The notes: a model not told the origin generated them from the letters alone. Shown: positions 24,872-34,166, counted from the stretch's first letter. The stretch is 64,000 nucleotides of DNA from Bog-756 sp963769905 (GCA_963769905.1 CAVYNG010000002.1:1116001-1180000); one strand, 5' to 3'. Numbers and translations are program-made.

Positions 24872-25711
24872 ATGCCCGGACAAAACCTGTTCAACGCCTT
24901 TCGCTACGACGGGAAGCACGCAGTCGTGGTGGGAGCTGCCACCGGAATGGGTGCTGCGACCGCGCAGCTGGCGCTCGACGCTGGTGCGCAGGTCACTGCG
25001 ATGGACCGTGCCGACATCGCCGTGTCCGGGGTCAAGGCGATTCACCTCGACCTCGCCGAGCGGTCGTCGATCGACGCGGCGATGGATCAGATCGACGGTC
25101 CCGTCGACGCCCTGTTCTCCTGCGCCGGCGTCGCGGACGGCACACCCGGCATCGAGAAGATCAACTTCATCGGCCATCGCCACATGATCGACACCCTGCG
25201 CGCGAAGGGGGCCCTCCGCCGGGGTTCTGCGATCGGCTTCATCTCCTCCGCGGCAGGCCTCGGATGGCAGAACAATCTCCCACTCCTCAAGGACTATCTC
25301 GACACGCCTGACTTCGACAGTGCGGCGCGCTGGATCGAGGAGCACGGTCACGCGGACTACATGTTCTCCAAGATGACCATCTGTGCGTACGTGTCCCGCC
25401 AGGCATTCGGACTCCTGAAGGACGGGATCCGGATCAACGCGATCTGTCCGGGCCCGACCGACACCCCGCTCGCCCAGGCGAACAAGGAGATGTGGCTGGG
25501 TTTCGGGGCCGACTACCGCGAGGAGCTCGGCATCGAGGCGTCGAGTCCGCTCGAGCAGGCCTACCCGCTGGTCTTCCTCTGCAGCGACGCGGCGAGTGGC
25601 ATCACCGGCACCGTCCTCACCACCGACGCCGGCTACCTCGGCTCCGGGGTCACGGAGTCCTACCCGCCGGCGGCGCCTGCCGCGCAATTCCTTCTCGACA
25701 TGACCCTCTGA
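24872..25711 (+). CDS. Short-chain dehydrogenase (hydroxysteroid/coniferyl alcohol DH-like)
   Basis: A 279-residue SDR of the classical type. The cofactor loop is VVVGAATGMGAATAQLALDA at about 16-35, the acidic MDRADI favours NAD, and the active site has the serine in GFISSAAGLGW and the YMFSK pair. A long insert before the catalytic tyrosine (LLKDYLDTPDFDSAARWIEE) is shared with bacterial 3-alpha-hydroxysteroid and coniferyl-alcohol dehydrogenases, so a bulky secondary alcohol is a sensible substrate guess. ATG 24872 follows GAGGAGAG. It is the last gene before the ABC importer and follows the CoA transferase by 34 bp. Confidence 0.92.
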   Translation: MPGQNLFNAFRYDGKHAVVVGAATGMGAATAQLALDAGAQVTAMDRADIAVSGVKAIHLDLAERSSIDAAMDQIDGPVDALFSCAGVADGTPGIEKINFIGHRHMIDTLRAKGALRRGSAIGFISSAAGLGWQNNLPLLKDYLDTPDFDSAARWIEEHGHADYMFSKMTICAYVSRQAFGLLKDGIRINAICPGPTDTPLAQANKEMWLGFGADYREELGIEASSPLEQAYPLVFLCSDAASGITGTVLTTDAGYLGSGVTESYPPAAPAAQFLLDMTL

Positions 25712-25821
25712 CACCTTCCACCTGACCTCTTTCCTCTCTGTCCGCGGGATTACGCTGTCGCGGTTCACCGAGAAGTGAGTGGAGACTCACTTGTGTCCTC
25801 ACGACGGGTTTCGGGCGCGTT

Positions 25822-25849
25822 TTGACGCTGACATCGAGATTGGTACTGT
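25822..25849 (+). promoter_or_regulatory. Promoter of the branched-chain-type ABC importer
   Basis: TTGACG at 25822-25827, a 16-base spacer and TACTGT at 25844-25849 form a good -35/-10 pair pointing at the permease gene. The predicted 5' leader is about 138 nt. It contains a purine-rich GAGGGGGAG followed by ATG 25923, which opens a 29-codon reading frame ending at 26012, inside the start of the permease gene. Confidence 0.55.
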
Positions 25850-25993
25850 GAGCGCCGGTCGGCGACCTGGCTCCACTGCCGGGGTGCGCTGCGAGGCGAC
25901 GACGAGGGGGAGCGAGGGGGAGATGGTCGAAGAGGATCAGACGCTTCCCTTCGCAGGAGAGGCCACGGCTCGGTCAGCCGCAGGATCGGCGGG

Positions 25994-28039
25994 ATGCTCC
26001 AGTACATCCTGATCGGGCTCGCCCTCGGTTCGATCTACGCGATCGCATCGGCGGGACTGGTCGTCACCTACGTCTCGTCGGGCGTGCTCAACTTCGCCTT
26101 CGGGTCGATGGCCTACGTCATCGCCCGCTTCTACTACTGGCTCAACTCCCAGCATGGATGGGCCACCTGGACGTCGGGCCTGATGGCGCTCCTGGTGATG
26201 GCACCGCTGATGGGCGTGTTGCTGTACGCCGCACTCTTCCGGTTCCTGCGGGGACAGTCGACGCTCGTGAAGGTGGTCGCCACGATCGGGCTCTCGGTGG
26301 CCCTGCCACCGATCGCCGACCTCTGCTTCGGAACCCAGACCATCACCTCCGCTCCCGGTCTCGCACTCTCCACCGACCAGCCGTTTCACTTCCTCGGCAC
26401 TCCGGTCACCACCGATCAGGTCATCACCTACGGGTTCTTGATCTTCCTGCTGATCGCCGGCACGGCGGTCCTGCGGCTCACCGACGTCGGACTGTGGGTC
26501 CGCGCGACCGTCGACTCGGAGGCGATGGCGTCTCTCTCCGGAGTGAACCCCGGACGGGTGGCGCTCGGGGTGTGGGCGGTCAGTTCGATGCTCGCCGGGG
26601 TGGCCGGCATCCTGGTGGCCCCGACCAACGGCCTCACCACGGTCGGCATGACCACCCTGATGGCCGCCGCCTTCGCGGCCGTGGTCAGCGCGCGTCTTCG
26701 CTCCCTCAGCGGGGCAGTGGCCATCTCGCTGGCCATGGGTGTGGTCACCGACGTGATCCAGAAGTACCTCCCACCCAACAGCTCGTTCACCGCCGCGGTC
26801 ATCCCGAGCATTCCCTTCGCGTTCATCCTGGTGTTCCTGGTCTTTCACGCCTTCCGTCCCAGCGCGGCGATGCACGACCAAGCGAGTGCGGGAGGCCCGC
26901 TCGATCAGGCCATCCGTCCCGCGGCCGAAGACCCCGGCAATGTGGCTGCCGAGGCGCTCAACCGCGCCGGAAAGGGAGCCGCGGTCGGTGCTGTCCCACT
27001 GATCGCCGTCGCGCTGATGCCTCTGCTCTTCCATTCGGCCGCGTACTGGCTCGGACTGGTCGCGTTGGGCCTCTGCTACGCCATCACCTTCCTCACCTTC
27101 ACCGTAGTCACCGGCGAGGGCGGCATGCTCTGGCTCAGCCAGACCATCTTCGCCGGTGCCGGCGCGCTTGCCGCCGCCCAGTTCGTCACCGTCTGGCACG
27201 TCCCGGTACTTCTCGCACTGGTGCTCGGCGGACTGATCGCCGCGGTCGCAGGCGCGGTTATCGGCATACTCACCATCCGCCTCGGGGACCTTTATGTCGC
27301 CCTGGTGACCCTGAGCTTCGGGCTTCTCATCGAGACGCTGGTGTTCACGAGGAACCGCTTCCTGCAGGACGGCGTCGGGGTGGTGATCAACCGGCCGAGT
27401 TTCGCGAGCGGCAACATGGCGTTCTCGTACCTGGCGCTTGCGGTGTTCCTGGTCTTCGCGCTGCTCATCTGGAACCTACGCCGCTCGACCAGTGGGTTGG
27501 CACTACGAGCGGTGCGCGACAGCGAGCCCGCGTCGCGCACCCTCGGCCTCAGCGTGCTGCAGGTCAAAGTCATCGTCGGATCGCTCGGCGCGTTCGTCGC
27601 CGCAGTGGGCGGTGGCTTCCTCGCTCTGTACGCGGGGGTTGCACAGCCTCAGTCCTACGAGACCTTCGCCGGCCTGGTCTGGCTGGCCGTCGTGGTGACC
27701 ATGGGCGTCCGCTCGATCACCGCAGCCGCGCTGAGCGGCTTGGCGTTCGCCCTCTTGCCCGGCGTGATCCAGACCTACCTCCCGAGCCGGTGGTGGGAGT
27801 TGCCGGCGCTGTTGTTCGGGTTGGGAGCGATCAGCGTGGCCCGTCATCCCGAAGGCGTCGTCCTCCACTTCGGCAGGCAACTCAGGTCCCTTCCTGCTCG
27901 CGTCGCCGCCGTGCACCGGCACGGCGGCGAGGTCGGCACCGCGACGGTGGAAGAGATGCGAATGGACGAGCAGAACGGCGTGGTCCCGGTCGGGGTGACC
28001 ACCGACCCGTCCGGCACGAGAGGGGCGGCCCTGCGATGA
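25994..28039 (+). CDS. Fused LivH-LivM branched-chain-type ABC permease
   Basis: A 681-residue membrane protein that joins both permeases of a branched-chain amino acid type importer. Residues 1-295 are LivH-like: YILIGLALGSIYAIASAGLV at the start, GVLNFAFGSMAY, and six to eight hydrophobic segments. A charged linker of about 40 residues follows. Residues about 325-640 are LivM-like, with GEGGMLWLSQTIFAGAGA, RLGDLYVALVTLSFG and ALRAVRDSEPASRTLGLSVL, the coupling-helix region that contacts the ATPases. ATG 25994 gives the family N-terminus; the ribosome site is weak. It overlaps the ATPase gene by four bases (ATGA). Substrates of this family include amino acids, amides and aromatic acids. Confidence 0.93.
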   Translation: MLQYILIGLALGSIYAIASAGLVVTYVSSGVLNFAFGSMAYVIARFYYWLNSQHGWATWTSGLMALLVMAPLMGVLLYAALFRFLRGQSTLVKVVATIGLSVALPPIADLCFGTQTITSAPGLALSTDQPFHFLGTPVTTDQVITYGFLIFLLIAGTAVLRLTDVGLWVRATVDSEAMASLSGVNPGRVALGVWAVSSMLAGVAGILVAPTNGLTTVGMTTLMAAAFAAVVSARLRSLSGAVAISLAMGVVTDVIQKYLPPNSSFTAAVIPSIPFAFILVFLVFHAFRPSAAMHDQASAGGPLDQAIRPAAEDPGNVAAEALNRAGKGAAVGAVPLIAVALMPLLFHSAAYWLGLVALGLCYAITFLTFTVVTGEGGMLWLSQTIFAGAGALAAAQFVTVWHVPVLLALVLGGLIAAVAGAVIGILTIRLGDLYVALVTLSFGLLIETLVFTRNRFLQDGVGVVINRPSFASGNMAFSYLALAVFLVFALLIWNLRRSTSGLALRAVRDSEPASRTLGLSVLQVKVIVGSLGAFVAAVGGGFLALYAGVAQPQSYETFAGLVWLAVVVTMGVRSITAAALSGLAFALLPGVIQTYLPSRWWELPALLFGLGAISVARHPEGVVLHFGRQLRSLPARVAAVHRHGGEVGTATVEEMRMDEQNGVVPVGVTTDPSGTRGAALR

Positions 28040-29706
28040 CCGACGTGCCCGCGGACACCGCCCTGCCCGGCCCCGACACACCGGCGTCGGCGATCGCCGG
28101 CGTCCCGCGACTCGCGTGCGAGGACGTCACCGTCCTCTTCGGTGGCCTGGCCGCGATCGACGATGTCTCTCTTGACGTGCCTCCCGCGGAGATCGTCGGG
28201 TTGGTGGGTCCGAACGGCGCGGGGAAGAGCACCCTGTTCGGTGTCCTTTCGGGTCTCCTGCGGCCGGTGCGGGGGAAGGTCGCACTCGACGGCGTCGACG
28301 TCACCCACGCGCGTCCTCAGCTCCGTGCGGCGCACGGGCTCGGGCGCACCTTCCAGCATCCGGAACTCTTCAGCGGGTTGACCGTCCGCGAACACCTGGT
28401 CCTCGCGTACCGGGTCAAGCACGCGAGGCGCCGCACCTGGTCGGACCTCTTCACCGTCGGAAGCCTGCGCCTGACCGACCCGGCTGAGCGGAGCACGGTC
28501 GACGAGTTGATCGACCTGCTCGGCCTGGGCCCGATCGCCCGGCGCCCGGCGCTCGGGCTCCCGCTCGGGTCGGCCCGGCTCCTCGAGCTGGGCCGTGCGC
28601 TCGCGGCCTCGCCGACCGTGCTGCTGCTGGACGAGCCTTCCTCGGGTCTCGACTCCACAGAGACCGAGCAATTCGAGCAGACCTTGCGCCAGGTCAACCG
28701 GGAGCGGGCGATCTCGGTCCTGCTAGTGGAGCACGATGTCGACCTGGTCATGCGGCTTTGCAGCACCATCCACGTCCTCGACTTCGGTCTCCTGATCGCG
28801 ACCGGCACGCCGGAGCGGATCCACTCCGACCCAACCGTGCGGGCCGCTTACCTGGGCGAGCACCTCTCGGACGACGGAGCGGCACCAACCGAGCGAGCGG
28901 ACCACGTGGCCGGCGAGAGTCCGTCGGCAGTCGCGGCAAGCGGCGGCGCAGCCGGGGAAGGGGCCGAGGACCCGGCCGGTCCATCTCGGTCGTTGAGCGT
29001 GGAGAACCTCTGCGTGCACTACGGCGAGGCCACCGCGTTGACCCGGGTGTCGTTCGAAGTCGGGGCGGGCAAGGCCGTGGCCGTCCTCGGTGCGAACGGT
29101 GCCGGCAAGAGCAGCTTGGCCCGCGCGGTGGCCGGCCTGGTGCGCCCGAGCGAAGGCCGGATCGCTCTCGGTGCCGACGAGATCAGCGGAGCACCCGCGT
29201 ACCGGATTCGACGGGCCGGAGTGGTCTACCTGCCAGAGACCAGAGGCATCTTTCGCACCCTCACCGTCATGGACAACCTCCGGATGGCCGCACGCCCTCT
29301 TCCCGACCGCCGCTTGCGCAAAGCCGCGGTCGAGCGGTCGCTCGAGCTGTTCCCTGCGCTTGCCGAGCGTCGGCGGCTGCCGGCGCGCCTCCTCTCGGGG
29401 GGGGAGCAGCAGATGCTCTCGCTGGCCCGCGCGCTCGCGGTCTTCCCAAAGGTGTTGGTCGCCGACGAGCTGTCCCTCGGTCTCGCGCCCACCATCGTCG
29501 ACATCGTCTTCGACGGACTGGCCCGCGCCAGGGAGGCGGGGGTGACGCTCATCATGATCGAGCAGTACGTGCATCGCGCGCTCGACTTCGCGGACGAGTG
29601 CCTCGTGCTCCAGCGAGGGGAGCTGGTCTGGAGCGGGCCAGCCGACGATGCACACGACGAGGTGCTTCGCCACTACCTGGGTGATGCCATGGTCGTGGCG
29701 GGTTGA
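28036..29706 (+). CDS. Fused LivG-LivF tandem ABC ATPase
   Basis: A 556-residue protein with two complete ABC domains. The first, LivG-like, has Walker A GPNGAGKST at 58-66, LGRTFQHPELFSGLTVREHL, and Walker B LLLDEPSSGLD; its signature motif is degenerate (LPLGSARLLELGRALA). A linker of about 40 residues rich in Ala, Gly and Glu follows. The second, LivF-like, has Walker A GANGAGKSS at about 353-361, VYLPETRGIFRTLTV, the signature LLSGGEQQMLSLARAL and Walker B VLVADELSLGLAP. One chain therefore supplies both ATPases of the importer. The start is fixed by the ATGA overlap with the permease. It powers uptake with the binding protein at 29821. Confidence 0.94.
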   Translation: MTDVPADTALPGPDTPASAIAGVPRLACEDVTVLFGGLAAIDDVSLDVPPAEIVGLVGPNGAGKSTLFGVLSGLLRPVRGKVALDGVDVTHARPQLRAAHGLGRTFQHPELFSGLTVREHLVLAYRVKHARRRTWSDLFTVGSLRLTDPAERSTVDELIDLLGLGPIARRPALGLPLGSARLLELGRALAASPTVLLLDEPSSGLDSTETEQFEQTLRQVNRERAISVLLVEHDVDLVMRLCSTIHVLDFGLLIATGTPERIHSDPTVRAAYLGEHLSDDGAAPTERADHVAGESPSAVAASGGAAGEGAEDPAGPSRSLSVENLCVHYGEATALTRVSFEVGAGKAVAVLGANGAGKSSLARAVAGLVRPSEGRIALGADEISGAPAYRIRRAGVVYLPETRGIFRTLTVMDNLRMAARPLPDRRLRKAAVERSLELFPALAERRRLPARLLSGGEQQMLSLARALAVFPKVLVADELSLGLAPTIVDIVFDGLARAREAGVTLIMIEQYVHRALDFADECLVLQRGELVWSGPADDAHDEVLRHYLGDAMVVAG

Positions 29707-29820
29707 AGGATCGGAGAACAACGGTGCCGATTCGTCTCGAGACGACATCGTGCTCCCCGAAGAAGTGGATCACCCAATAGTGTGCCCCGGGCACAACGAC
29801 GATCGGAGAACCGAACTCAC

Positions 29821-31098
29821 ATGATGCGGACCAACGAGAGCAAGAAGATCCGGAACATGAAGTGGCTGGTGGCAGTCGCCGTCATCGCGGTCCTCGCCGC
29901 GGCGTGCAGTTCGAACTCCTCGTCGTCGACCACCACGACAGGGAGCAGCTCGGGGAACGGCGGCGGTAACAAGACCTACACGATCGGCGTCCTCACCGAC
30001 CTGACCGGGCCCGCCGCGTCCGGGAACAAGACCAGCCCGATGGGTGTCCAGGCCGGGACCATACTGGCCAAGAGGGACGGCTACACCATCAAGTACGTCG
30101 TCGCCGACACGACCACGTCGCCCTCGACCGCCCTGACCGCGGCGCAGCAGTTGGTCGAACAGGACCACGTGTCCGCGGTCCTCGCCGTCTCGTCGCTGAC
30201 CTTCAGCGCCGCGCCGTGGCTCACTTCCCAGGGGATCCCGGTGGTGGGCGTCGCCGAAGACGGCCCCGAGTGGATCACCTCCAAGAACATGTTCTCCTCG
30301 TTCGGACCGACCGACACGACGAAGGTCACCACGACGCCCGGGCAATTCTTCAAGATGGAGGGCGTCACCAACGTCGGCACCCTCGGCTACAGCGTGTCGC
30401 CCTCGTCCGCCGAGTCCGCGCTCTCTGCGGCCCAGTCGTCTGAGGCCGCCGGGCTGAAAGCCGGATACGTCAATGCGCAATTCCCATTCGGGAGCACCAA
30501 CGTCGAGCCGGTCGCACTGGCGATGAAGTCGGCCGGCGTGAACGGGATGGAGCCGTCCACCGATCCCAATACCGGTTTCGCGTTGATCACCGCCCTCCGG
30601 CAAGCCGGGGACAACCCCAAGGTCGCGCTGCTGCCCACCGGCTACGGCGGTGATCTCCAACAGGCGGGGCCGAACGCGCTCCAAGAAGCCCAGAACGTCT
30701 ACTTCCTTTCGTCGTGGGAGCCCGTCGAGATGCACACCGCCGCCACCGAGCAGTTTCAGAGCGACCTGAAGGCGGTGGGTATCACCCACGACCCGACATA
30801 CGCCGAGTACGCGGCCTACACGGCGGTGGCGCTCTTCGTCCAGGGTCTCCAAGGTGCGGGGTCGAACCCGACCTCGGCCGATCTCATCAAGTCCCTGGGC
30901 AACATCCATGACTTCACCAGCGCCGGACTGTTCGGGAGCCACAAGCTGGACATGAGCCAGCGCACCAACGTCGGCACCGGGGTCGACAACTGCTACTGGA
31001 TCACGAAACTGTCCGGATCGACCTTCCAGCTCGTCGCCAATGCCGACCCGATTTGCGGGACCGTCATTCCGGGTAAGACGGTCTCCGCCTCGTCCTGA
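29821..31098 (+). CDS. Branched-chain-type ABC substrate-binding lipoprotein
   Basis: A 425-residue periplasmic-binding-fold lipoprotein. The N-terminus has charged residues, a hydrophobic stretch and the lipobox VLAAAC, so Cys29 is lipidated and the protein is anchored outside the membrane. A Ser/Thr/Gly linker follows, then the type 1 binding fold starting TYTIGVLTDLTGPAASGN and containing YVVADTTTSPSTALTAAQQL. The closest general family is LivJ/LivK-like (Peripla_BP_6). It is third in the ABC operon after a 114-bp gap with a TAGTGT box at 29778, so it may have its own promoter for higher expression. GGAGAA lies 11 nt before the ATG. The ligand is unknown. Confidence 0.92.
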   Translation: MMRTNESKKIRNMKWLVAVAVIAVLAAACSSNSSSSTTTTGSSSGNGGGNKTYTIGVLTDLTGPAASGNKTSPMGVQAGTILAKRDGYTIKYVVADTTTSPSTALTAAQQLVEQDHVSAVLAVSSLTFSAAPWLTSQGIPVVGVAEDGPEWITSKNMFSSFGPTDTTKVTTTPGQFFKMEGVTNVGTLGYSVSPSSAESALSAAQSSEAAGLKAGYVNAQFPFGSTNVEPVALAMKSAGVNGMEPSTDPNTGFALITALRQAGDNPKVALLPTGYGGDLQQAGPNALQEAQNVYFLSSWEPVEMHTAATEQFQSDLKAVGITHDPTYAEYAAYTAVALFVQGLQGAGSNPTSADLIKSLGNIHDFTSAGLFGSHKLDMSQRTNVGTGVDNCYWITKLSGSTFQLVANADPICGTVIPGKTVSASS

Positions 31099-31113
31099 CC
31101 ACCGACTGGTGTC

Positions 31114-31145
31114 GGCGCCCGGGCCCCTGGAGGGGTCCGGGCGCC
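31114..31145 (+). terminator. Strong hairpin after the ABC importer operon
   Basis: A 14-bp stem (31114-31127 with 31132-31145) with one G-T wobble and a TGGA loop starts 16 bp after the binding-protein stop codon. It is extremely GC-rich and has no T tract, like many actinobacterial terminators. It separates the importer operon from the acyl-CoA synthetase at 31215. Confidence 0.8.
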
Positions 31146-31214
31146 TCGCCGAGCAGTGCCCAGCCGGCGACAGCTGTGTGACGATGCGAGGAACCGGACG
31201 CCGATGAACCGCCC

Positions 31215-32717
31215 ATGAACACCGCGCTGTTGCTGGAGATGGCTGCAGAAGGCATGCCCGATCGCACCGCGGTCGGCTCGCTCGCAGAGGGGATCACCTT
31301 CGGCGAGCTTCTCGACCGCGCGGGTCGTGCGGCCGCGCTGATCGCCGCGTCGGAATCCGAACGGGTCGGCTTCGTCGGTGCCAATTCGGAGGTCCTACCG
31401 GTGCTGGTGTTCGCCACCGCGATCGCCGGCGTCCCCTTCGCCCCGCTCAACTACCGACTCACCGACGAGCGGCTGCGGGCCGTGGCGTCGAGGATCGCGC
31501 CCGCGCTGGTCGTGGCCGACCGCGCAGGCGAGCGGATCCACGGGATCGAGGGCGTGGAGGTGCTCGACCGGCGGACGTTCGAGGAGAGGCTGGCCGACTC
31601 GACGCCCGCCACAGGCAGCGCTGCCCTCCCCGACGAACCCGCCGTCTGGTTGTTCACCAGCGGCACCACCGGGGAGCCCAAGGCGGCGATCCTCCGGCAC
31701 CGCCACCTGGCCTCCTACGTCCTCACCACGCTCGAGTTCATGGGCGCCGGCCCGGAGGAAGCCACGCTGGTGAGCGTGCCCCCGTACCACATCGCCGGGC
31801 TCGCGGCGATCCTCTCGAGCACGTATGTCGGACGACGCGTCGTCTACCTCCCGCAGTTCGAGCCGAAGGAGTGGGTCGAGGTGGCCCGTCGCGAGGACGT
31901 CACCCACGCGATGGTGGTTCCCACCATGCTGGGCCGGATCCTCGATGTCGTCGAGGCGTCGGGATCGGAGCTCCCTCACCTCACCCACCTCTCCTATGGC
32001 GGAGGACGGATGCCGATGGCGGTGGTGGAGCGAGCGATGGATCTTCTCCCCGGTGTGGGGTTCGTCAACGCGTACGGCCTCACCGAGACGAGCTCCACCA
32101 TGGCGGTACTCGACCCCGAGGACCACCGGGTCGCCTTTGCGAGCGAGGACCCCGAGGTGAGAGGTCGGCTCGGCTCGGTCGGACGGCCGCTCCCGACGAT
32201 CGAGCTCGAGATCCGTGACCCCGAGGGGACCACACTTCCGCCGGGACAGAGCGGCGAGATCTTCGTCCGGGGCGAGCAGATCGCCGGAGAGTACGAGGGG
32301 CGCAGCGCGCTAGGCCAGGACGGGTGGTTCGGGACGAACGACGCGGGCCACCTCGACGCCGAGGGATTCCTGTTCGTCGAGGGACGCCTCGACGACGTGA
32401 TCGTGCGTGGCGGCGAGAACATCTCGCCCGGCGAGATCGAGTCGGTCCTCCTCGAGCATCCGGCCGTGCGCGACGTGGCGGTGGTCGGCATCCCGGACGA
32501 CGAATGGGGGGAGTGCCCTGCGGCGGCGGTCGTCCTCGAACCGCATGCGGAGGTATCCCCGAGCGAGCTGCACCAATGGGTTCGTGAGCGTTTGCGTTCG
32601 ACCCGGGCGCCGGTGGTTGTGGCGGTGCACGACGAACTCCCGCACAACGAGACCGGGAAGCTGCTGAGGCGGGTGTTGCGGGACGAGCTCGCGCACGAGC
32701 CGCGGCTTGCCGTGTGA
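31215..32717 (+). CDS. AMP-forming acyl-CoA synthetase
   Basis: A 500-residue ANL-superfamily ligase. The P-loop is VWLFTSGTTGEPKAAILRHR at about 143-162, the adenine-binding motif is NAYGLTETSSTM, the hinge is GRLDDVIVRGGENISPGEIE, and the catalytic lysine is in NETGKLLRR near the C-terminus. It converts an acid to its CoA ester with ATP. It is only a distant paralogue of the synthetase at 9387. The ATG at 31215 lacks a strong ribosome site. It is followed with no gap by an LLM flavoprotein, with which it is probably co-transcribed. It opens the second catabolic island. Confidence 0.94.
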   Translation: MNTALLLEMAAEGMPDRTAVGSLAEGITFGELLDRAGRAAALIAASESERVGFVGANSEVLPVLVFATAIAGVPFAPLNYRLTDERLRAVASRIAPALVVADRAGERIHGIEGVEVLDRRTFEERLADSTPATGSAALPDEPAVWLFTSGTTGEPKAAILRHRHLASYVLTTLEFMGAGPEEATLVSVPPYHIAGLAAILSSTYVGRRVVYLPQFEPKEWVEVARREDVTHAMVVPTMLGRILDVVEASGSELPHLTHLSYGGGRMPMAVVERAMDLLPGVGFVNAYGLTETSSTMAVLDPEDHRVAFASEDPEVRGRLGSVGRPLPTIELEIRDPEGTTLPPGQSGEIFVRGEQIAGEYEGRSALGQDGWFGTNDAGHLDAEGFLFVEGRLDDVIVRGGENISPGEIESVLLEHPAVRDVAVVGIPDDEWGECPAAAVVLEPHAEVSPSELHQWVRERLRSTRAPVVVAVHDELPHNETGKLLRRVLRDELAHEPRLAV

Positions 32718-32731
32718 CCAGAGGAGGCACC

Positions 32732-33703
32732 GTGCTGTTCGGCCTGAGGTTCGACTTCCGTAATCCGACTTTCGCCGGAACGACGATGGCCGACCGGTAT
32801 GCGGCCGCGCTCGAGATGGCCGAGTGGGCCGACCGCGTGGGTTGCGCGAGCATCGCGGTCTGCGAGCACCACGGTTCCGACGACGGGTACCTGCCCAGCC
32901 CGGTGCCGATCGTCGCCGCGATGGCGGCCCGGACCGAACGGGTTCCGTTCACCATCGCCGCGCTGATCGCCCCGTTCAACGACCCGCTCCGTGTCGCCGA
33001 GGATCTCCTCGTCCTCGACCACCTGACCCGCGGGCGGGTGGAGATCATCGTGGCCGGCGGGTACGCCGAGCGGGAGTTCGAGATGTTCGGTGTGGCGACG
33101 AAGGAGCGTCCTCGCCGGGTGACCGAGATGGTGACCACACTGAAGTCGGCGTTCACCGGTGAGCCGTTCGAATTCCGTGGCCGGACCGTGCAGGTCACGC
33201 CGGGACCGTTCCGCTCGGGCGGGCTGCGGGTGACGATGGGGGGCAGCAGCGAGCCGGCCGCCCGTCGCGCCGCACGGATCGCCGATGGCTTCGTGCCTTC
33301 CGACCCTGTCGTCTGGGACTTCTACCGCGACGAGATGATCAAGCTGGGCCGGGGCGACCCAGGACCCTGGGTTCTTGGCGACACGAGGATCGTCGCCCTG
33401 GCCGATGACCCCGAGCAACGGTGGGATCGGCTCGCCCCGTTCTTCCTTCACGAGAACAACGCGTACGGTGCCTGGCGCCCGGAGGAGGCCGTCGAAACCG
33501 GCTACGCCGAGGTTGCCGACGCCGAGACACTGAGGGCGACCGGGCGCTACCGAGTGCTCCGGCCCGACCAATTCGTCGCAGAGCTGAAGGAGTCACCGCT
33601 CCCGTTCACCGTCCTCAATCCGCTCTGCGGAGGGATTCCCCCCGAGCTCGCGTGGGAGAGTCTGCGACTGTTCGAGCACGAGGTGCTCCCGGCCTTCGCG
33701 TGA
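32732..33703 (+). CDS. LLM-class flavin-dependent oxidoreductase
   Basis: A 323-residue TIM-barrel protein of the bacterial luciferase-like superfamily, whose members use FMN or F420 to oxidise or reduce organic substrates. Supporting segments are FGLRFDFRNP at the first strand, CEHHGSDDGYLPSPVPIVAA, NDPLRVAEDLLVLDHLTRGR and VTMGGSSEPAARRAARIADG, all conserved positions of the barrel. GTG 32732 is preferred over the GTG at 32714, which overlaps the previous stop, because GAGGAGG sits 4 nt before it. In actinobacteria many such proteins bind F420. Its place behind an acyl-CoA synthetase suggests an oxidation in the same pathway, such as a Baeyer-Villiger or dehydrogenation step. Confidence 0.9.
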   Translation: MLFGLRFDFRNPTFAGTTMADRYAAALEMAEWADRVGCASIAVCEHHGSDDGYLPSPVPIVAAMAARTERVPFTIAALIAPFNDPLRVAEDLLVLDHLTRGRVEIIVAGGYAEREFEMFGVATKERPRRVTEMVTTLKSAFTGEPFEFRGRTVQVTPGPFRSGGLRVTMGGSSEPAARRAARIADGFVPSDPVVWDFYRDEMIKLGRGDPGPWVLGDTRIVALADDPEQRWDRLAPFFLHENNAYGAWRPEEAVETGYAEVADAETLRATGRYRVLRPDQFVAELKESPLPFTVLNPLCGGIPPELAWESLRLFEHEVLPAFA

Positions 33704-33742
33704 GGTCCGTCGCCCGCCCACTGCGCGAGAAGGAAGTACAGG

Positions 33743-34147
33743 CTATGCCTCGTCGGCGAAGAGTCGATCGATGGCGGGTTCGTCGTTGTAGAAGATCTCG
33801 ATCTCGCGAATCTTGCCCTTCGCGACGGTGACGACCCAGACGAGTCGCGGTTCGATGTTCATTCCTTCTCGCTGCAGGTGGATGGAGGCCAAACCGGCGA
33901 CGTAGTCGACCCCTGCCATCCAGTCCTCCCACTTGAGGACGTCGACCGGGCTCTCCAAGAGTGCGAGGAAATCTCGAATGTGGCGCACGACGGCCTCTGC
34001 GCCGACGAAGACGCCGGCAGGTTTGCGGAATCCCGGGACGCGGTAGACGACCTGGTCGTCGAGGAGCTCGCTCGCTCGTGCGACGTCGCCGCTGAAGTAG
34101 CGCTGGAAGAACTCTTGTGCGACCTGGATCCTCGAATCCTCTGCCAT
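33743..34147 (-). CDS. NTF2-like (SnoaL/limonene epoxide hydrolase-type) small protein
   Basis: A 134-residue single-domain cone-shaped fold protein. IQVAQEFFQRYFSGDVARAS at the N-terminus, then VVYRVPGFRKPAGVFVGAEA, KWEDWMAGVDYVAGLASIHL and IREIEIFYNDEPAIDRLF, give the alpha-beta pattern of the NTF2 superfamily. Members include ketosteroid isomerases, SnoaL cyclases and epoxide hydrolases, and many have no known activity. ATG 34147 has GGAGGAAGG about 7 nt upstream. It is the last gene of a minus-strand run starting at the broken acyl-CoA dehydrogenase (39844), so an isomerase or hydratase role on a ring compound is possible. It is convergent with the LLM gene. Confidence 0.85.
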   Translation of the reverse strand: MAEDSRIQVAQEFFQRYFSGDVARASELLDDQVVYRVPGFRKPAGVFVGAEAVVRHIRDFLALLESPVDVLKWEDWMAGVDYVAGLASIHLQREGMNIEPRLVWVVTVAKGKIREIEIFYNDEPAIDRLFADEA

Positions 34148-34166
34148 TCGATCCTTCCTCCTTCTC

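Noticed and set aside
25937..27199. A 420-codon minus-strand ORF opposite the permease
   Set aside because: It is opposite a clear LivH domain, rich in Arg, Gly, Glu and His, and has no family pattern. Such shadows are common in GC-rich DNA.
26158..28035. A long plus-strand extension upstream of the LivG-LivF gene
   Set aside because: It reads through the permease gene in another frame; the ATG at 28036 overlaps the permease stop as a normal coupled start.
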